In this document: piece by piece, positions 12,626 through 20,295 of the stretch
Layout of the letters: the number at the start of each line of letters is the position of its first letter
How positions within the stretch are numbered: position 1 is the stretch's first letter
Assembly (NCBI GenBank): GCA_040226215.1
Contig: JAVKFF010000012.1
Location: forward strand, 1-20,476
Reading direction: 5' to 3'
DNA: 20,476 nucleotides
Source: JAVKFF01 sp040226215
GTDB lineage: Bacteria; Pseudomonadota; Alphaproteobacteria; DSM-16000; Inquilinaceae
The notes under the pieces: generated by a model
What the model was told of the DNA's origin: nothing
The model's input: the letters and a program-made list of their open reading frames with translations, nothing else
Databases searched by the model: none
Position numbers and translations under genes: made by a program

Positions 12626-13215
12626 TGGGCCGGACACTGCGTCTGGCGGCGGCCACCGCCTGTCTCGCCGCCGCGATGTCGCCCGCGAAGGCGCACACGC
12701 TGGGCATCGAGACCTTCCTGGGGTATGGCGACATCGCCTATTCGGGCCAGGTCGTCTATTTCGACGGCGCGGAGTCCCGCTCGGGCCAGCTCATTCGCGC
12801 CGCCGGATTGCAGGCGGTGCGCTACAATATCGGCGGCGTGCGATATTTCGGCCTGCTGGACGACACGGCGGCGGAGGCGCTGGTCTACGCCGACGGCGAA
12901 CTGGCCGAACGGCTTGCCTACAACGACGACGCGATCGACACCGTCGCGCCACAGCTCGCTTTTCACACCCTGGTCAACCTTCGTCCTCTGGGGCAGGAGA
13001 GCGTGAACGGGGTGGAAACCACGCATGGCGTGCTCACCGGTTTCACCCGCCACGGCCACCCCTACGCCGCCGATATCTGGCTGGCCCCGGAGGGGGCGGT
13101 GATCCGCCTGCGCGGAACCGTGCTGGGCACGCCCATCCGCTACGATCTCTACGGCTATCGCCCCGGACCGCAAGACGCCTCGGCGTTCACGCTGGGTCCG
13201 CAGGACAGGCCCTGA
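12625..13215 (+). CDS. Secreted beta-rich protein, paralogue C
   Basis: This is a 196-residue tandem duplicate of the preceding gene. The start ATG overlaps the upstream stop as TGATG, so translation is probably coupled. The signal peptide is MGRTLRLAAATACLAAAMSP with cleavage likely after AKA (residue 23). The mature part HTLGIETFLGYGDIAYSGQ mirrors YTIGIEAYLGFDDISYSGQ of paralogue B. VNGVETT (127-133), the IWLAPEGAV strand (151-159) and YDLYGYRPGPQDASAFTL (173-190) match as well. The middle portion (about 65-120) is much more diverged between the copies. No catalytic residue pattern is conserved across all three paralogues, which favours a binding or structural role. Confidence 0.84.
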   Translation: MGRTLRLAAATACLAAAMSPAKAHTLGIETFLGYGDIAYSGQVVYFDGAESRSGQLIRAAGLQAVRYNIGGVRYFGLLDDTAAEALVYADGELAERLAYNDDAIDTVAPQLAFHTLVNLRPLGQESVNGVETTHGVLTGFTRHGHPYAADIWLAPEGAVIRLRGTVLGTPIRYDLYGYRPGPQDASAFTLGPQDRP

Positions 13216-13233
13216 CCCGAGTCGGGAGGCCCC

Positions 13234-13701
13234 TCACGCGACCTCGATGATGGCCTCGATCTCTACGGCGAAGTCCATCGGCAGGACCGGCGTGGCGACG
13301 GCGGAGCGGGCGTGGCGACCCTTGTCGCCGAAGACCTCGACCATGAGGTCGGAGCAGCCGTTGATCACCTTGGGCTGGTCGGTGAACTCCGGCACCGAGG
13401 AGACGAAGCCGACCAGCTTGACGATCCGCACCACGCGGTCGAGATCACCGTCCAGCGCCGCCTTGGCCTGGGCCAGGATGTGCGTGCCGGTCAGCCGGGC
13501 CGCCTCGTAGCCCTGCTCGGCCGTCCAGTCGCGCCCTAGCTTGCCCTTGTAGGCGACCTCGCCGTTCCTGAACGGCCCCTGGCCGGAGATGAACAGCAGG
13601 TTGCCGGTCCGCACATAGGGCACGTAGTTGGCCACGGGCTTGGTGGCCTCCGGCAGGGTGATGTCAAGCTCCGCGAGGCGGGCGTCGATGGTTCCGGCCA
13701 T
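13234..13701 (-). CDS. RidA family protein (YjgF/YER057c/UK114)
   Basis: RidA proteins hydrolyse reactive enamine/imine intermediates such as 2-aminoacrylate, protecting PLP enzymes. This 155-residue member belongs to the longer RidA-like subgroup. It has VPYVRTGNLLFISGQGPF near the N-terminus and ends GRHARSAVATPVLPMDFAVEIEAIIEV. Arg132 in HARSAV is at the position of the substrate-binding arginine of active RidA, and an acidic residue follows in VEIE (147). GAGAGGAG lies about eight bases before ATG and fixes the start. It is the last of four same-strand genes beginning with glycerate kinase, with a 92-bp gap to the gene before it. Confidence 0.93.
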   Translation of the reverse strand: MAGTIDARLAELDITLPEATKPVANYVPYVRTGNLLFISGQGPFRNGEVAYKGKLGRDWTAEQGYEAARLTGTHILAQAKAALDGDLDRVVRIVKLVGFVSSVPEFTDQPKVINGCSDLMVEVFGDKGRHARSAVATPVLPMDFAVEIEAIIEVA

Positions 13702-13793
13702 GGTCCTGGCTCCTCTCGAATCGGGTATGGGTAGCGCATCAATAGCTGGTCCGGCGGCCGCCGCAAGTCAGCCGGGGTGACGGACTGGACAGA

Positions 13794-14462
13794 TCAGGCG
13801 GCGTCGAACCAGGGCTCGGGCACGCCCTCCATCTCGTAGGCCCGGCGCACGGCCGGGCGTTGCTCCACCGCGGCGAGCAGGCGGTCGATCGGGCCGAGGC
13901 TGCGCGGCGGCGTTGCCAGTACCCGGCCCCAGCGGCAGATCATCGCCAGATAGGCATCGGCGATGGTGTAGCGCTCGCCCAGGAAATAGGGTCCGCCGCT
14001 AGCCGCCAGGCCGTCGGCGGCGATCTTGTACCAGCCGGCCAGCCGCGCCTGATAGCCGGCCTTCACAGCGTCGGCGATCTCGCCTTCCGGCAGGCCGAGG
14101 AAGCGCCTGGCGTAGAAGAAGGCGAGCGTGTCGGTCTGCAACGTGTTGGTCAGCCAGATCAGCCACTGATAGGCGATCGCCCGCTCCGCCGTGCCGGCAG
14201 GCGGCAGCAGTCCCGCTTCCGGATGCCGGTCGTTGAGGTGCAGGCAGATCGCCGCCGCCTCGAAGATCACCAGGTCGCCGAGGTCGTGGTCGATCAGCGT
14301 CGGCAGCCGGCCGTTCGGGTTCAGCTTGAGATAGGCCTCGCTCTTGTGCGCGTTGCCCGGCCGGTCGACAAGTTCCAGGCGGTAATCGGCACCGATCTCC
14401 TCCAGCGCCACATGCGGCGCGATGTTGGCGTTGCCCGGGAAGTAGAAGAGGGTGTAGCGCAT
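13794..14462 (-). CDS. Glutathione S-transferase family protein
   Basis: This is a cytosolic GST-fold protein, 222 residues. The thioredoxin-like N-terminal domain (1-80) has YFPGNANIAPHVALEEIGADY, the cis-Pro region LNPNGRLPTLI (47-57) and the glutathione-contact FEAAAICLHL (67-76). The all-helical C-terminal domain (about 88-210) includes the FLGERYTIADAYLAMICRW motif (N-capping box). The Cys of beta-class GSTs (usually in PGSCSLAPH) is replaced, as the segment reads PGNANIAPH. The catalytic residue and substrate are therefore unclear. It lies 36 bp after the symporter stop on the same strand. Confidence 0.9.
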   Translation of the reverse strand: MRYTLFYFPGNANIAPHVALEEIGADYRLELVDRPGNAHKSEAYLKLNPNGRLPTLIDHDLGDLVIFEAAAICLHLNDRHPEAGLLPPAGTAERAIAYQWLIWLTNTLQTDTLAFFYARRFLGLPEGEIADAVKAGYQARLAGWYKIAADGLAASGGPYFLGERYTIADAYLAMICRWGRVLATPPRSLGPIDRLLAAVEQRPAVRRAYEMEGVPEPWFDAA

Positions 14463-14498
14463 GGACTGGCATGTCTTTCGTCTGCGGTGATCCGCCTG

Positions 14499-15833
14499 TC
14501 AGCTCGGCTGTGCGCCGGTGACGACGGGCTCGCCCCCCGCATGGCGCAACAGTGCGCATGCGGTCAAGTCACCGGCGACATTAACGAACGTGCGCGACAT
14601 GTCGAGGATGCGATCGACGCCAAGGATCATCACCATGCCGGCGGCTGGAATACCATAGCTCGCCGCAACAGTCGTCAGGATGGCGACCGAGACACCTGGA
14701 GTGCCAGGCGCTCCGATCGACGCGGCCACCAGGGTGAAGATGATCATGGTCAGATCGCCCGCGGAGAGTTCCAGCCCGGCGACCTGTGCCAGGAAGACGA
14801 TGGCGGTGGTCTGGTAGAGGGCGGTGCCCGCCATGTTCACCGTCGCGCCCAGCGGCACCACGAGATTGGCGATCCGCTCCGGCACGCCCAGACGCTTGAT
14901 CGCCGTGTCGATGGACATCGGCATGACGGCCGAAGAACTGGAGGTCGAGAAGGCCAGCAGCAGGGTGGGGAAGGCGGCGCGGATGAAGGCGGCCGGACCG
15001 ATGCCGCCGAACGCCGCGATCAGCGCGAGGTAGACGATCAGGAGCACGAGCAGCCCGGCCAGCACGGTCACCACATAGATCGACATGCCGATCAGCGTGG
15101 CGAAGCCGACATCGATCACCAGCTTGGCCATCAGGCCGAACACCGCGAGCGGCACGATGAACATCGCCCACTGCACGATGATCATCGAGACCGTGAGCAT
15201 GGCGCCGAACAGGTCCAGGATGGGCTGCACGCGCTCGCGCCGGGCCTGGGTGCAGGCGAGCCCGATCAGCAGCGCGAAGATCACCACCGCCAGCATGTCC
15301 CGCTCCAGCATCGCGGCGGACGGGTTCGTCGGCAGCAGGCCGCTGATCGCCGCCGGCGCCTGGGCGAAGGGCAGTTCGGCCCGCGGCGCCGGGATGGTCG
15401 CGGGATCGGGATAGACGGGTGTGGCGGGGGCGACATAAACCCCGGGGTTCAGCAGGTCGGCGAGTGTCAGCCCGATCAGGGCGGCGGCCGTCGTCGTCAG
15501 CACCACGAAGACGAGGAATTGGACCCCGACGCTTTTCAGGACCTGGGTGTCCTCGGTGCCGGTCAGCCCCTGGATGATCGAGGCCATGATCAGCGGTATC
15601 AGCACCATGGCGATGAGACCGAGGAACAGGTCGCCGGGAAGCGCCAGCCAGGCACCGATCCACTCCGCGTCGATGGGGTCGACGAGACCGAGGTCCGGGC
15701 CGAGCAGGCTGCCGGCGGCGATGCCGAGCACCATGCCGGCGATGACCTGGGCCCACAGCCGGGTGCGGATCCAGACGCGAAGGCGGAAGCGCTGCTGGTG
15801 AAGCTGGCCGCTCGAGGCGGCGATATCGGACAT
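14499..15833 (-). CDS. Dicarboxylate/amino acid:cation symporter (SDF family)
   Basis: This is an inner-membrane elevator-type transporter of the GltP/DctA/EAAT family, 444 residues. Hydrophobic segments alternate through the chain, with hairpin 1 carrying the serine-rich tip TSSSSAVMPMSIDTAI (297-312). In TM7 the usual NMDGT motif reads NMAGT (333-337), losing the cation-binding Asp. TM8 has DRILDMSRTFVNVAGD: Asp411 and Arg414 align with the residues that bind the amino group and side-chain carboxylate of acidic amino acids, and Asn418 and Asp422 are also kept. The Arg favours a dicarboxylic substrate. Residues 131-180 form a long Pro/Ala-rich loop. The start is MSDIAASSGQ at 15833; the in-frame extension upstream lies within the kinase gene. 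The gap to glycerate kinase is 35 bp. The substrate is not proven. Confidence 0.9.
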   Translation of the reverse strand: MSDIAASSGQLHQQRFRLRVWIRTRLWAQVIAGMVLGIAAGSLLGPDLGLVDPIDAEWIGAWLALPGDLFLGLIAMVLIPLIMASIIQGLTGTEDTQVLKSVGVQFLVFVVLTTTAAALIGLTLADLLNPGVYVAPATPVYPDPATIPAPRAELPFAQAPAAISGLLPTNPSAAMLERDMLAVVIFALLIGLACTQARRERVQPILDLFGAMLTVSMIIVQWAMFIVPLAVFGLMAKLVIDVGFATLIGMSIYVVTVLAGLLVLLIVYLALIAAFGGIGPAAFIRAAFPTLLLAFSTSSSSAVMPMSIDTAIKRLGVPERIANLVVPLGATVNMAGTALYQTTAIVFLAQVAGLELSAGDLTMIIFTLVAASIGAPGTPGVSVAILTTVAASYGIPAAGMVMILGVDRILDMSRTFVNVAGDLTACALLRHAGGEPVVTGAQPS

Positions 15834-15868
15834 GACGGTCCCACGTCGTTGGTCGGCGAACGGTCGCT

Positions 15869-17134
15869 CTACTGGACGACGATCGCCCGGAAGTCGTTGA
15901 CATTGGTCAAGGTCGGCCCGGTCGTCACCAGGTCGCCCAGGGCGGCGAAGAAGCCGTAGGCGTCGTTGTCGGCGAGGAAGCGGCGGGGGTCGAGGCCTCT
16001 GGCCCGCGCCCGGGCGAGCGTGTCGGGCAGGACGATCGCGCCGGCATTGTCCTCCGAGCCGTCGATGCCGTCGGTGTCGCAGGCGATGGCCGAGATGCCC
16101 GCCGCCCCGTCGAGCGCGATGGCGAGGCCGAGCAGGAACTCCACATTGCGTCCGCCACGGCCATTGCCGCGCACCGTCACCGTGGTCTCGCCGCCCGACA
16201 GGATGACCGCCGGCGGGCACAGCGGCACGCCCTTGTCCTTGCAGGAAAGCGCGATGCCGGCCATGGCTCGGCCGACCTCGCGCGCCTCGCCCTCGATGCG
16301 GTCGCCGAGCACCAGCACGTCCAGACCCGCGGCGCGGGCCGTCTCCGCTGCCGCGCCGAGGGCGTCCAGCGGGGTGGCGATCACCTGAAGCCGGGCGGTC
16401 GCGAAAACCGGGTGGTCGGGTGGCGGCGTCTCGGCGGCGGCGCTCGCCAAGTGCGCCGTCACGGCGGCGCCGGCGTCGATGCCGTGGCGTTCCAGGATGG
16501 CGCGGGCATCGGCCGCGGTCGTCGGGTCGGGCACGGTGGGGCCGGAGGCGATGATCGAGGGATCGTCACCCGGCACGTCGGAGATGACCAGCGTCACCAG
16601 TTGCGCCGGGTGGGCGGCGACCGCCAGCCTTCCGGCCTTGATGCCGGAGAGGTGCTTGCGCACCGCGTTCATCTCGTCGATCGCGGCGCCGGAGCGCAGC
16701 AGCGCCTTGTTAACCGCCTGCTTGTCCTCCAGCGTCAGGTCGCCGCCGGGCACGGCGAGCAGGGAGGAGCCGCCGCCGGAGATCAGGCAGAGCACGAGAT
16801 CGTCCGGTCCGAGATCCCGGACCATGTCCAGGATGCGCGCCGCCGCCCGTTGGCCGCGCGTGTCGGGGACCGGGTGGCTCGCCTCCACCACCTCTATGCG
16901 GCCGGCGTCCACGCCGTGGCCGTCCCTGGTGATGACCAGCCCCTCGAGCGGTCCCGGCCAGTGGGCGTCGACGGCGCGGGCCATGGCCGCCGCCGCCTTG
17001 CCGGCGCCGACGACGATGGTACGGCCCCTGGGCGGGGCAGGCAGGGCGCCGGGCACGCAGCCCTCGGCGGTGACGGCGGCGAGTGCCGCATCGAACAACG
17101 ATCGGAGCAGGGCGGCGGCGGGGGCGTCGGGCAT
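15869..17134 (-). CDS. Glycerate 2-kinase (MOFRL family; also annotated hydroxypyruvate reductase TtuD)
   Basis: The enzyme phosphorylates D-glycerate to 2-phosphoglycerate, linking glycerate, glyoxylate or tartrate breakdown to glycolysis. The 421-residue product has the DUF4147 domain with VVGAGKAA (41-48), SHPVPD (86-91), ISGGGSSLL (118-126), NAVRKHLS (156-163), SDVPGDD (185-191) and SGPTVPDPTT (197-206). A C-terminal MOFRL domain has LSGGETTVTV, GRGGRNVEFLLGLA and DTDGIDG. Family members were once named hydroxypyruvate reductase, but kinase is the better-supported activity. The ATG at 17134 has a weak ribosome site; a longer frame to 17233 lacks family similarity. It heads a minus-strand run with the symporter 35 bp downstream, and is divergent from the hydroxylase gene at 17332. 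Confidence 0.92.
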   Translation of the reverse strand: MPDAPAAALLRSLFDAALAAVTAEGCVPGALPAPPRGRTIVVGAGKAAAAMARAVDAHWPGPLEGLVITRDGHGVDAGRIEVVEASHPVPDTRGQRAAARILDMVRDLGPDDLVLCLISGGGSSLLAVPGGDLTLEDKQAVNKALLRSGAAIDEMNAVRKHLSGIKAGRLAVAAHPAQLVTLVISDVPGDDPSIIASGPTVPDPTTAADARAILERHGIDAGAAVTAHLASAAAETPPPDHPVFATARLQVIATPLDALGAAAETARAAGLDVLVLGDRIEGEAREVGRAMAGIALSCKDKGVPLCPPAVILSGGETTVTVRGNGRGGRNVEFLLGLAIALDGAAGISAIACDTDGIDGSEDNAGAIVLPDTLARARARGLDPRRFLADNDAYGFFAALGDLVTTGPTLTNVNDFRAIVVQ

Positions 17135-17227
17135 CTTTGACGGATCGGCTGGTTGGACGACCCCGTCTCCATACAGGACGCGGCAACCGGTCGCTAGGCC
17201 ATCCGCCCTGGGCCCGCGATCCCGGCC

Positions 17228-17256
17228 TTGCACCAGATTATTTTAGGCTTAAAATA
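17228..17256 (+). promoter_or_regulatory. Promoter with palindromic operator before the CoA-thioester hydroxylase
   Basis: TATTTTA-GGCT-TAAAATA (17239-17256) is a perfect dyad with 7-bp arms; AGA/TCT continues the symmetry outside with one bulged base. TAAAAT (17250-17255) is a five-of-six -10 box, with a weak TTGCAC -35 at 17228, 16 bp away. A regulator bound here would cover the promoter. Which regulator is unknown; MarR-type proteins use sites of this size. The site lies in the 197-bp gap shared with glycerate kinase. Confidence 0.5.
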
Positions 17257-17331
17257 TCTCCTGATCGTATCCACGGTCGACCGCCTGCGGGGCAGGCACG
17301 GGGTCGGCGGTTTCGCGATGGGAGAGATGGC

Positions 17332-19635
17332 ATGAAGATCGTTTGCATCGGCGGCGGACCGGCCGGACTCTACTACGCGCTTCTGATGAAGAAGGCCGAT
17401 CCCGCCCACGACATCACCGTCTACGAGCGCAACAAGCCCTACGACACCTTCGGCTGGGGCGTTGTCTTCTCCGACGAGACCCTGCGCAACCTGGAGGGCG
17501 GGGACGAGGAAACGCAGAAGGAGATCATGGACAACTTCGCCTATTGGGACGACATCGACGTCCACTTCAAGGGGCGAACGATCTCCTCCAGCGGTCACGC
17601 CTTCTGCGGCATCGAACGCAAGCGCCTCTTGAACATCCTGCAGCGCCGCTGCGAGGAACTGGGCATCAAGCTGGTCTTCGAGGCGGAGATCGAGCCGGAG
17701 GACATCGACACCAGGTTCGCCGACGCCGATCTGGTCGTCGCCTCCGACGGCGTGAACTCAAAAATCCGCAGCAAGTGGCAGGAGCACTTCCAGCCCGAGA
17801 TCCAGTGGCGCAAGTGCAAATATATCTGGCTCGGCTGCAAGAAGGTGTTCGAGGCCTTCACCTTCATCTTCCAGAAGACCGAGTGGGGCTGGTTCCAGGT
17901 CCACGCCTACCGCTTCGACAAGGACACCTCGACCTTCATCATCGAGACCCGGGAAGAGACCTGGAAGGCCGCCGGACTCGACCGGATGACCAACGACGAG
18001 TCGATCAAGTTCTGCGAGGACCTGTTCGCCGACTGGCTCGACGGTCACGAACTGATGTCCAATGCCCGCCATCTTCGCGGCTCGGCCTGGATCACCTTCC
18101 CGCGCATCGTCAACGAGACCTGGATCAAGGACGACCGGGTGGTGCTGATGGGCGACGCGGCGCACACCGCCCACTTCTCCGTCGGTTCGGGCACCAAGCT
18201 GGCGCTCGAAGACGCCATCGCGCTGAAGGAAAGTTCGCTGAAGTTCCCGGGCGATGTCGGCAGGGCCCTGCAGGATTACGAGGATTCCCGCCGCATCGAC
18301 GTCCTGCGCATCCAGTCCGCGGCGCGCAATTCGACCGAGTGGTTCGAGCATGTCGACCGCTATGCTGAAGCGCTCGAGCCCGAGCAGTTCACCTATTCGC
18401 TGCTGACCCGCAGCCAGCGCGTCAGCCATGAGAACCTGCGTCTGCGCGACAAGGACTATCTGGAGGGCTATGAGCGCTGGTGGGGCGAGAAGGCGACCGG
18501 TCGGCCGCAACAGGTCCCGGTGCCGCCGATGTTCCAGCCCTACAAGCTGCGCGGGATGGAACTCGCCAACCGGGTGGTGATGAGCCCGATGGCCATGTAT
18601 TCCGCCAAGGACGGCCTGCCCGACGATTTCCATATGGTCCATCTCGGCTCGCGCGCGCTCGGCGGCGCCGGCCTGATCTTCACCGAGATGACCTGCGTCT
18701 CGCCGGAGGGCCGTATCACGCCTGGCTGCTGCGGTCTCTACAACGACCAGCAGATGGCCGCCTACAAGCGCATCGTCGACTTCATCCATGAGAAGACGCC
18801 GGCCAAGGTCTGTCTGCAGCTCGGCCATTCCGGCCCCAAGGGCTCGACCCGGCTGGGCTGGGAGGGCACCGACGTGCCGCTGGCGACCGACAACTGGCGC
18901 CTGATCGCCCCCTCGGCCGTGCCCTGGAGCCCCGACAACCAGGTGCCCGACGCCATGACACGCGAGGAGATGGACTGGGTGAAGGGCGAGTTCGTCGCCG
19001 CCGCCGAGCGCGGCATCCAGGCCGGCTTCGACATGCTCGAACTGCATTGCGCCCATGGCTACCTGCTGTCGGCCTTCATCACCCCGCTGACCAACCGGCG
19101 GGAGGACGAATATGGCGGCACGCTGGAGAACCGGCTGCGCTATCCCCTGGAGGTCTTCGACGCGATCCGCGCCGTGTGGCCGGAGCAGAAGCCGATGAGC
19201 GTGCGCATCTCGGCGACCGACTGGGTGCCCGGCGGCATCGACGGCGAGGAGGCGGTGGAGATCGCCCGCGCCTTCTCCGCCCACGGCGCTGACCTGATCG
19301 ACGTCTCGGCCGGCCAGACCTCGGTCGAGGCCAGGCCCGTCTACGGCCGCATGTTCCAGACGCCGTTCTCCGACCAGATCCGCAACGAGGCGCGGCTGTC
19401 GACGATGGCGGTCGGCAACATCTACGAGACCGACCACGCCAATTCGATCCTGGCCGCCGGCCGGGCTGACCTGGTGGCGCTGGCCCGGCCGCACCTGGCC
19501 GACCCGTTCTGGACCCTGCACGCCGCCGCCCAACTCGGCTACGACCAGCAGTGGTGGCCCAACCCCTACCTCACCGGCCGCGACCAGTATGTCCGCAACC
19601 TGCAGCGCGCCATGGAGATGCAGGCGGCGGTCTGA
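17332..19635 (+). CDS. 2-aminobenzoyl-CoA / salicylyl-CoA 5-hydroxylase fused to an OYE-type reductase
   Basis: This is a fusion flavoprotein of 767 residues. The N-terminal half (1-385) is a group A FAD monooxygenase with CIGGGPAGLYYALLMKK (GxGxxG 7-12), VVASDGVNSKIRSKW (DG motif, 136-149) and MGDAAHTAHFSVGSG (GD motif, 273-287). The C-terminal half (about 399-767) is an old yellow enzyme (NADH:flavin oxidoreductase) with MFQPYKLRGMELANRVV, QLGHSGPKGS, LELHCAHGYLLSAF and NRREDEYGGTLENRLRYP. This architecture is known from Azoarcus 2-aminobenzoyl-CoA monooxygenase/reductase (aerobic anthranilate pathway) and from the related bifunctional salicylyl-CoA 5-hydroxylase. The substrate cannot be chosen from sequence alone. 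The start has GGGAGAG upstream. No CoA ligase, thioesterase or beta-oxidation gene is adjacent. Confidence 0.93.
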   Translation: MKIVCIGGGPAGLYYALLMKKADPAHDITVYERNKPYDTFGWGVVFSDETLRNLEGGDEETQKEIMDNFAYWDDIDVHFKGRTISSSGHAFCGIERKRLLNILQRRCEELGIKLVFEAEIEPEDIDTRFADADLVVASDGVNSKIRSKWQEHFQPEIQWRKCKYIWLGCKKVFEAFTFIFQKTEWGWFQVHAYRFDKDTSTFIIETREETWKAAGLDRMTNDESIKFCEDLFADWLDGHELMSNARHLRGSAWITFPRIVNETWIKDDRVVLMGDAAHTAHFSVGSGTKLALEDAIALKESSLKFPGDVGRALQDYEDSRRIDVLRIQSAARNSTEWFEHVDRYAEALEPEQFTYSLLTRSQRVSHENLRLRDKDYLEGYERWWGEKATGRPQQVPVPPMFQPYKLRGMELANRVVMSPMAMYSAKDGLPDDFHMVHLGSRALGGAGLIFTEMTCVSPEGRITPGCCGLYNDQQMAAYKRIVDFIHEKTPAKVCLQLGHSGPKGSTRLGWEGTDVPLATDNWRLIAPSAVPWSPDNQVPDAMTREEMDWVKGEFVAAAERGIQAGFDMLELHCAHGYLLSAFITPLTNRREDEYGGTLENRLRYPLEVFDAIRAVWPEQKPMSVRISATDWVPGGIDGEEAVEIARAFSAHGADLIDVSAGQTSVEARPVYGRMFQTPFSDQIRNEARLSTMAVGNIYETDHANSILAAGRADLVALARPHLADPFWTLHAAAQLGYDQQWWPNPYLTGRDQYVRNLQRAMEMQAAV

Positions 19636-19664
19636 GGCTCGGGGCGCGTTAGTGAACCGCCCCT

Positions 19665-19845
19665 CCGTCATCCCGGCCGCCGCTCTCTACCCGCCGTCAT
19701 CCCGGCCGGAGCGCTAAACCCGCCGTCATCCCGGCCGGAGCATCAGCGGAGAGCCGGGATCTCCCCGTTCAACTTCGCCCCGAGTCGACGCTGGCGAGGA
19801 CGGGCCGGAGATCCCGGCTCTCCCTTCGGTCGGCCGGGATGACGG
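19665..19845. repeat. GC-rich palindromic repeat cluster (GTCATCCCGGCCG family)
   Basis: CCGTCATCCCGGCCG occurs at 19665-19679, within a 22-bp block at 19691-19712, and in an identical block at 19720-19741. Its reverse complement lies at 19831-19845. Between the last two, GGAGAGCCGGGATCTCC (19748-19764) pairs perfectly with 19807-19823. The interval 19720-19845 can thus fold as one nested hairpin. This is a dispersed intergenic repeat type common in alphaproteobacteria. It may also end transcription of the upstream hydroxylase gene. Confidence 0.8.
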
Positions 19846-19889
19846 ACGGTCATCATACGCGCGTTATTCGTCATATTCTCGATCATTGG

Positions 19890-19975
19890 TTGTCATTCCC
19901 GGCTTGACTGGGAATCCAGACCGGCGCCGCCGCCTGCTCGGACGGCCTGGATTCCCGCTTTCGCGGGAATGACAA
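19890..19975. repeat. Palindromic intergenic repeat, copy A
   Basis: The outer arms TTGTCATTCCCG (19890-19901) and CGGGAATGACAA (19964-19975) are exact complements. The inner arms GGGAATCCAG (19910-19919) and CTGGATTCCC (19947-19956) are too. The 86-bp unit is repeated as copy B 62 bp downstream. Confidence 0.85.
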
Positions 19976-20037
19976 GGAAGATCTAATGGTTGTGGCCGCG
20001 GCGGTTGCGCCAATGTTCACCCCATCCCAACATTCGA

Positions 20038-20120
20038 TTGTCATTCCCAGCTTGACTGGGAATCCAGTCCGACGGCGCCGCCCGCGCGGATCTGGAGTCC
20101 CGCTTTCGCGGGAATGACAA
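20038..20120. repeat. Palindromic intergenic repeat, copy B
   Basis: This is a direct copy of the unit at 19890, of 83 bp. The outer arms are TTGTCATTCCC (20038-20048) and GGGAATGACAA (20110-20120). The right ends of the two copies are identical over more than 20 bases; the middle has diverged. The interval 20121-20295 before the methyltransferase holds no gene or clear promoter that I recognise. Confidence 0.85.
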
Positions 20121-20295
20121 GTAAAATCATTGAGTTGCGGCTGAATTTTGGCCGCTGCTGGCGGTCTGTATCCCGGCGGCCCTCCCGATCCATTCAGCGA
20201 TGCATGGTGGTCCGGTGCCAATGGCGGATTTTCTTCTCCCGAGCGGCGGGGTATCCACGGGCCGAGGGATCGATGCCACAACCGGGAGCAATCCG

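Noticed and set aside
13860..15959. 699-codon plus-strand open frame opposite the GST and symporter genes
   Set aside because: It spans two genes and their gap on the other strand, with a low-complexity Arg/Asp/Gln/His translation; it is a GC-driven shadow.
17758..19671. 637-codon minus-strand open frame opposite the hydroxylase gene
   Set aside because: It is antisense to a well-conserved fusion enzyme, with no family similarity and no ribosome site.
19890..20120. Direct repeats considered as a minimal CRISPR array
   Set aside because: There are only two units, each is itself a long hairpin of over 80 bp with a diverged centre, and no cas gene is present.
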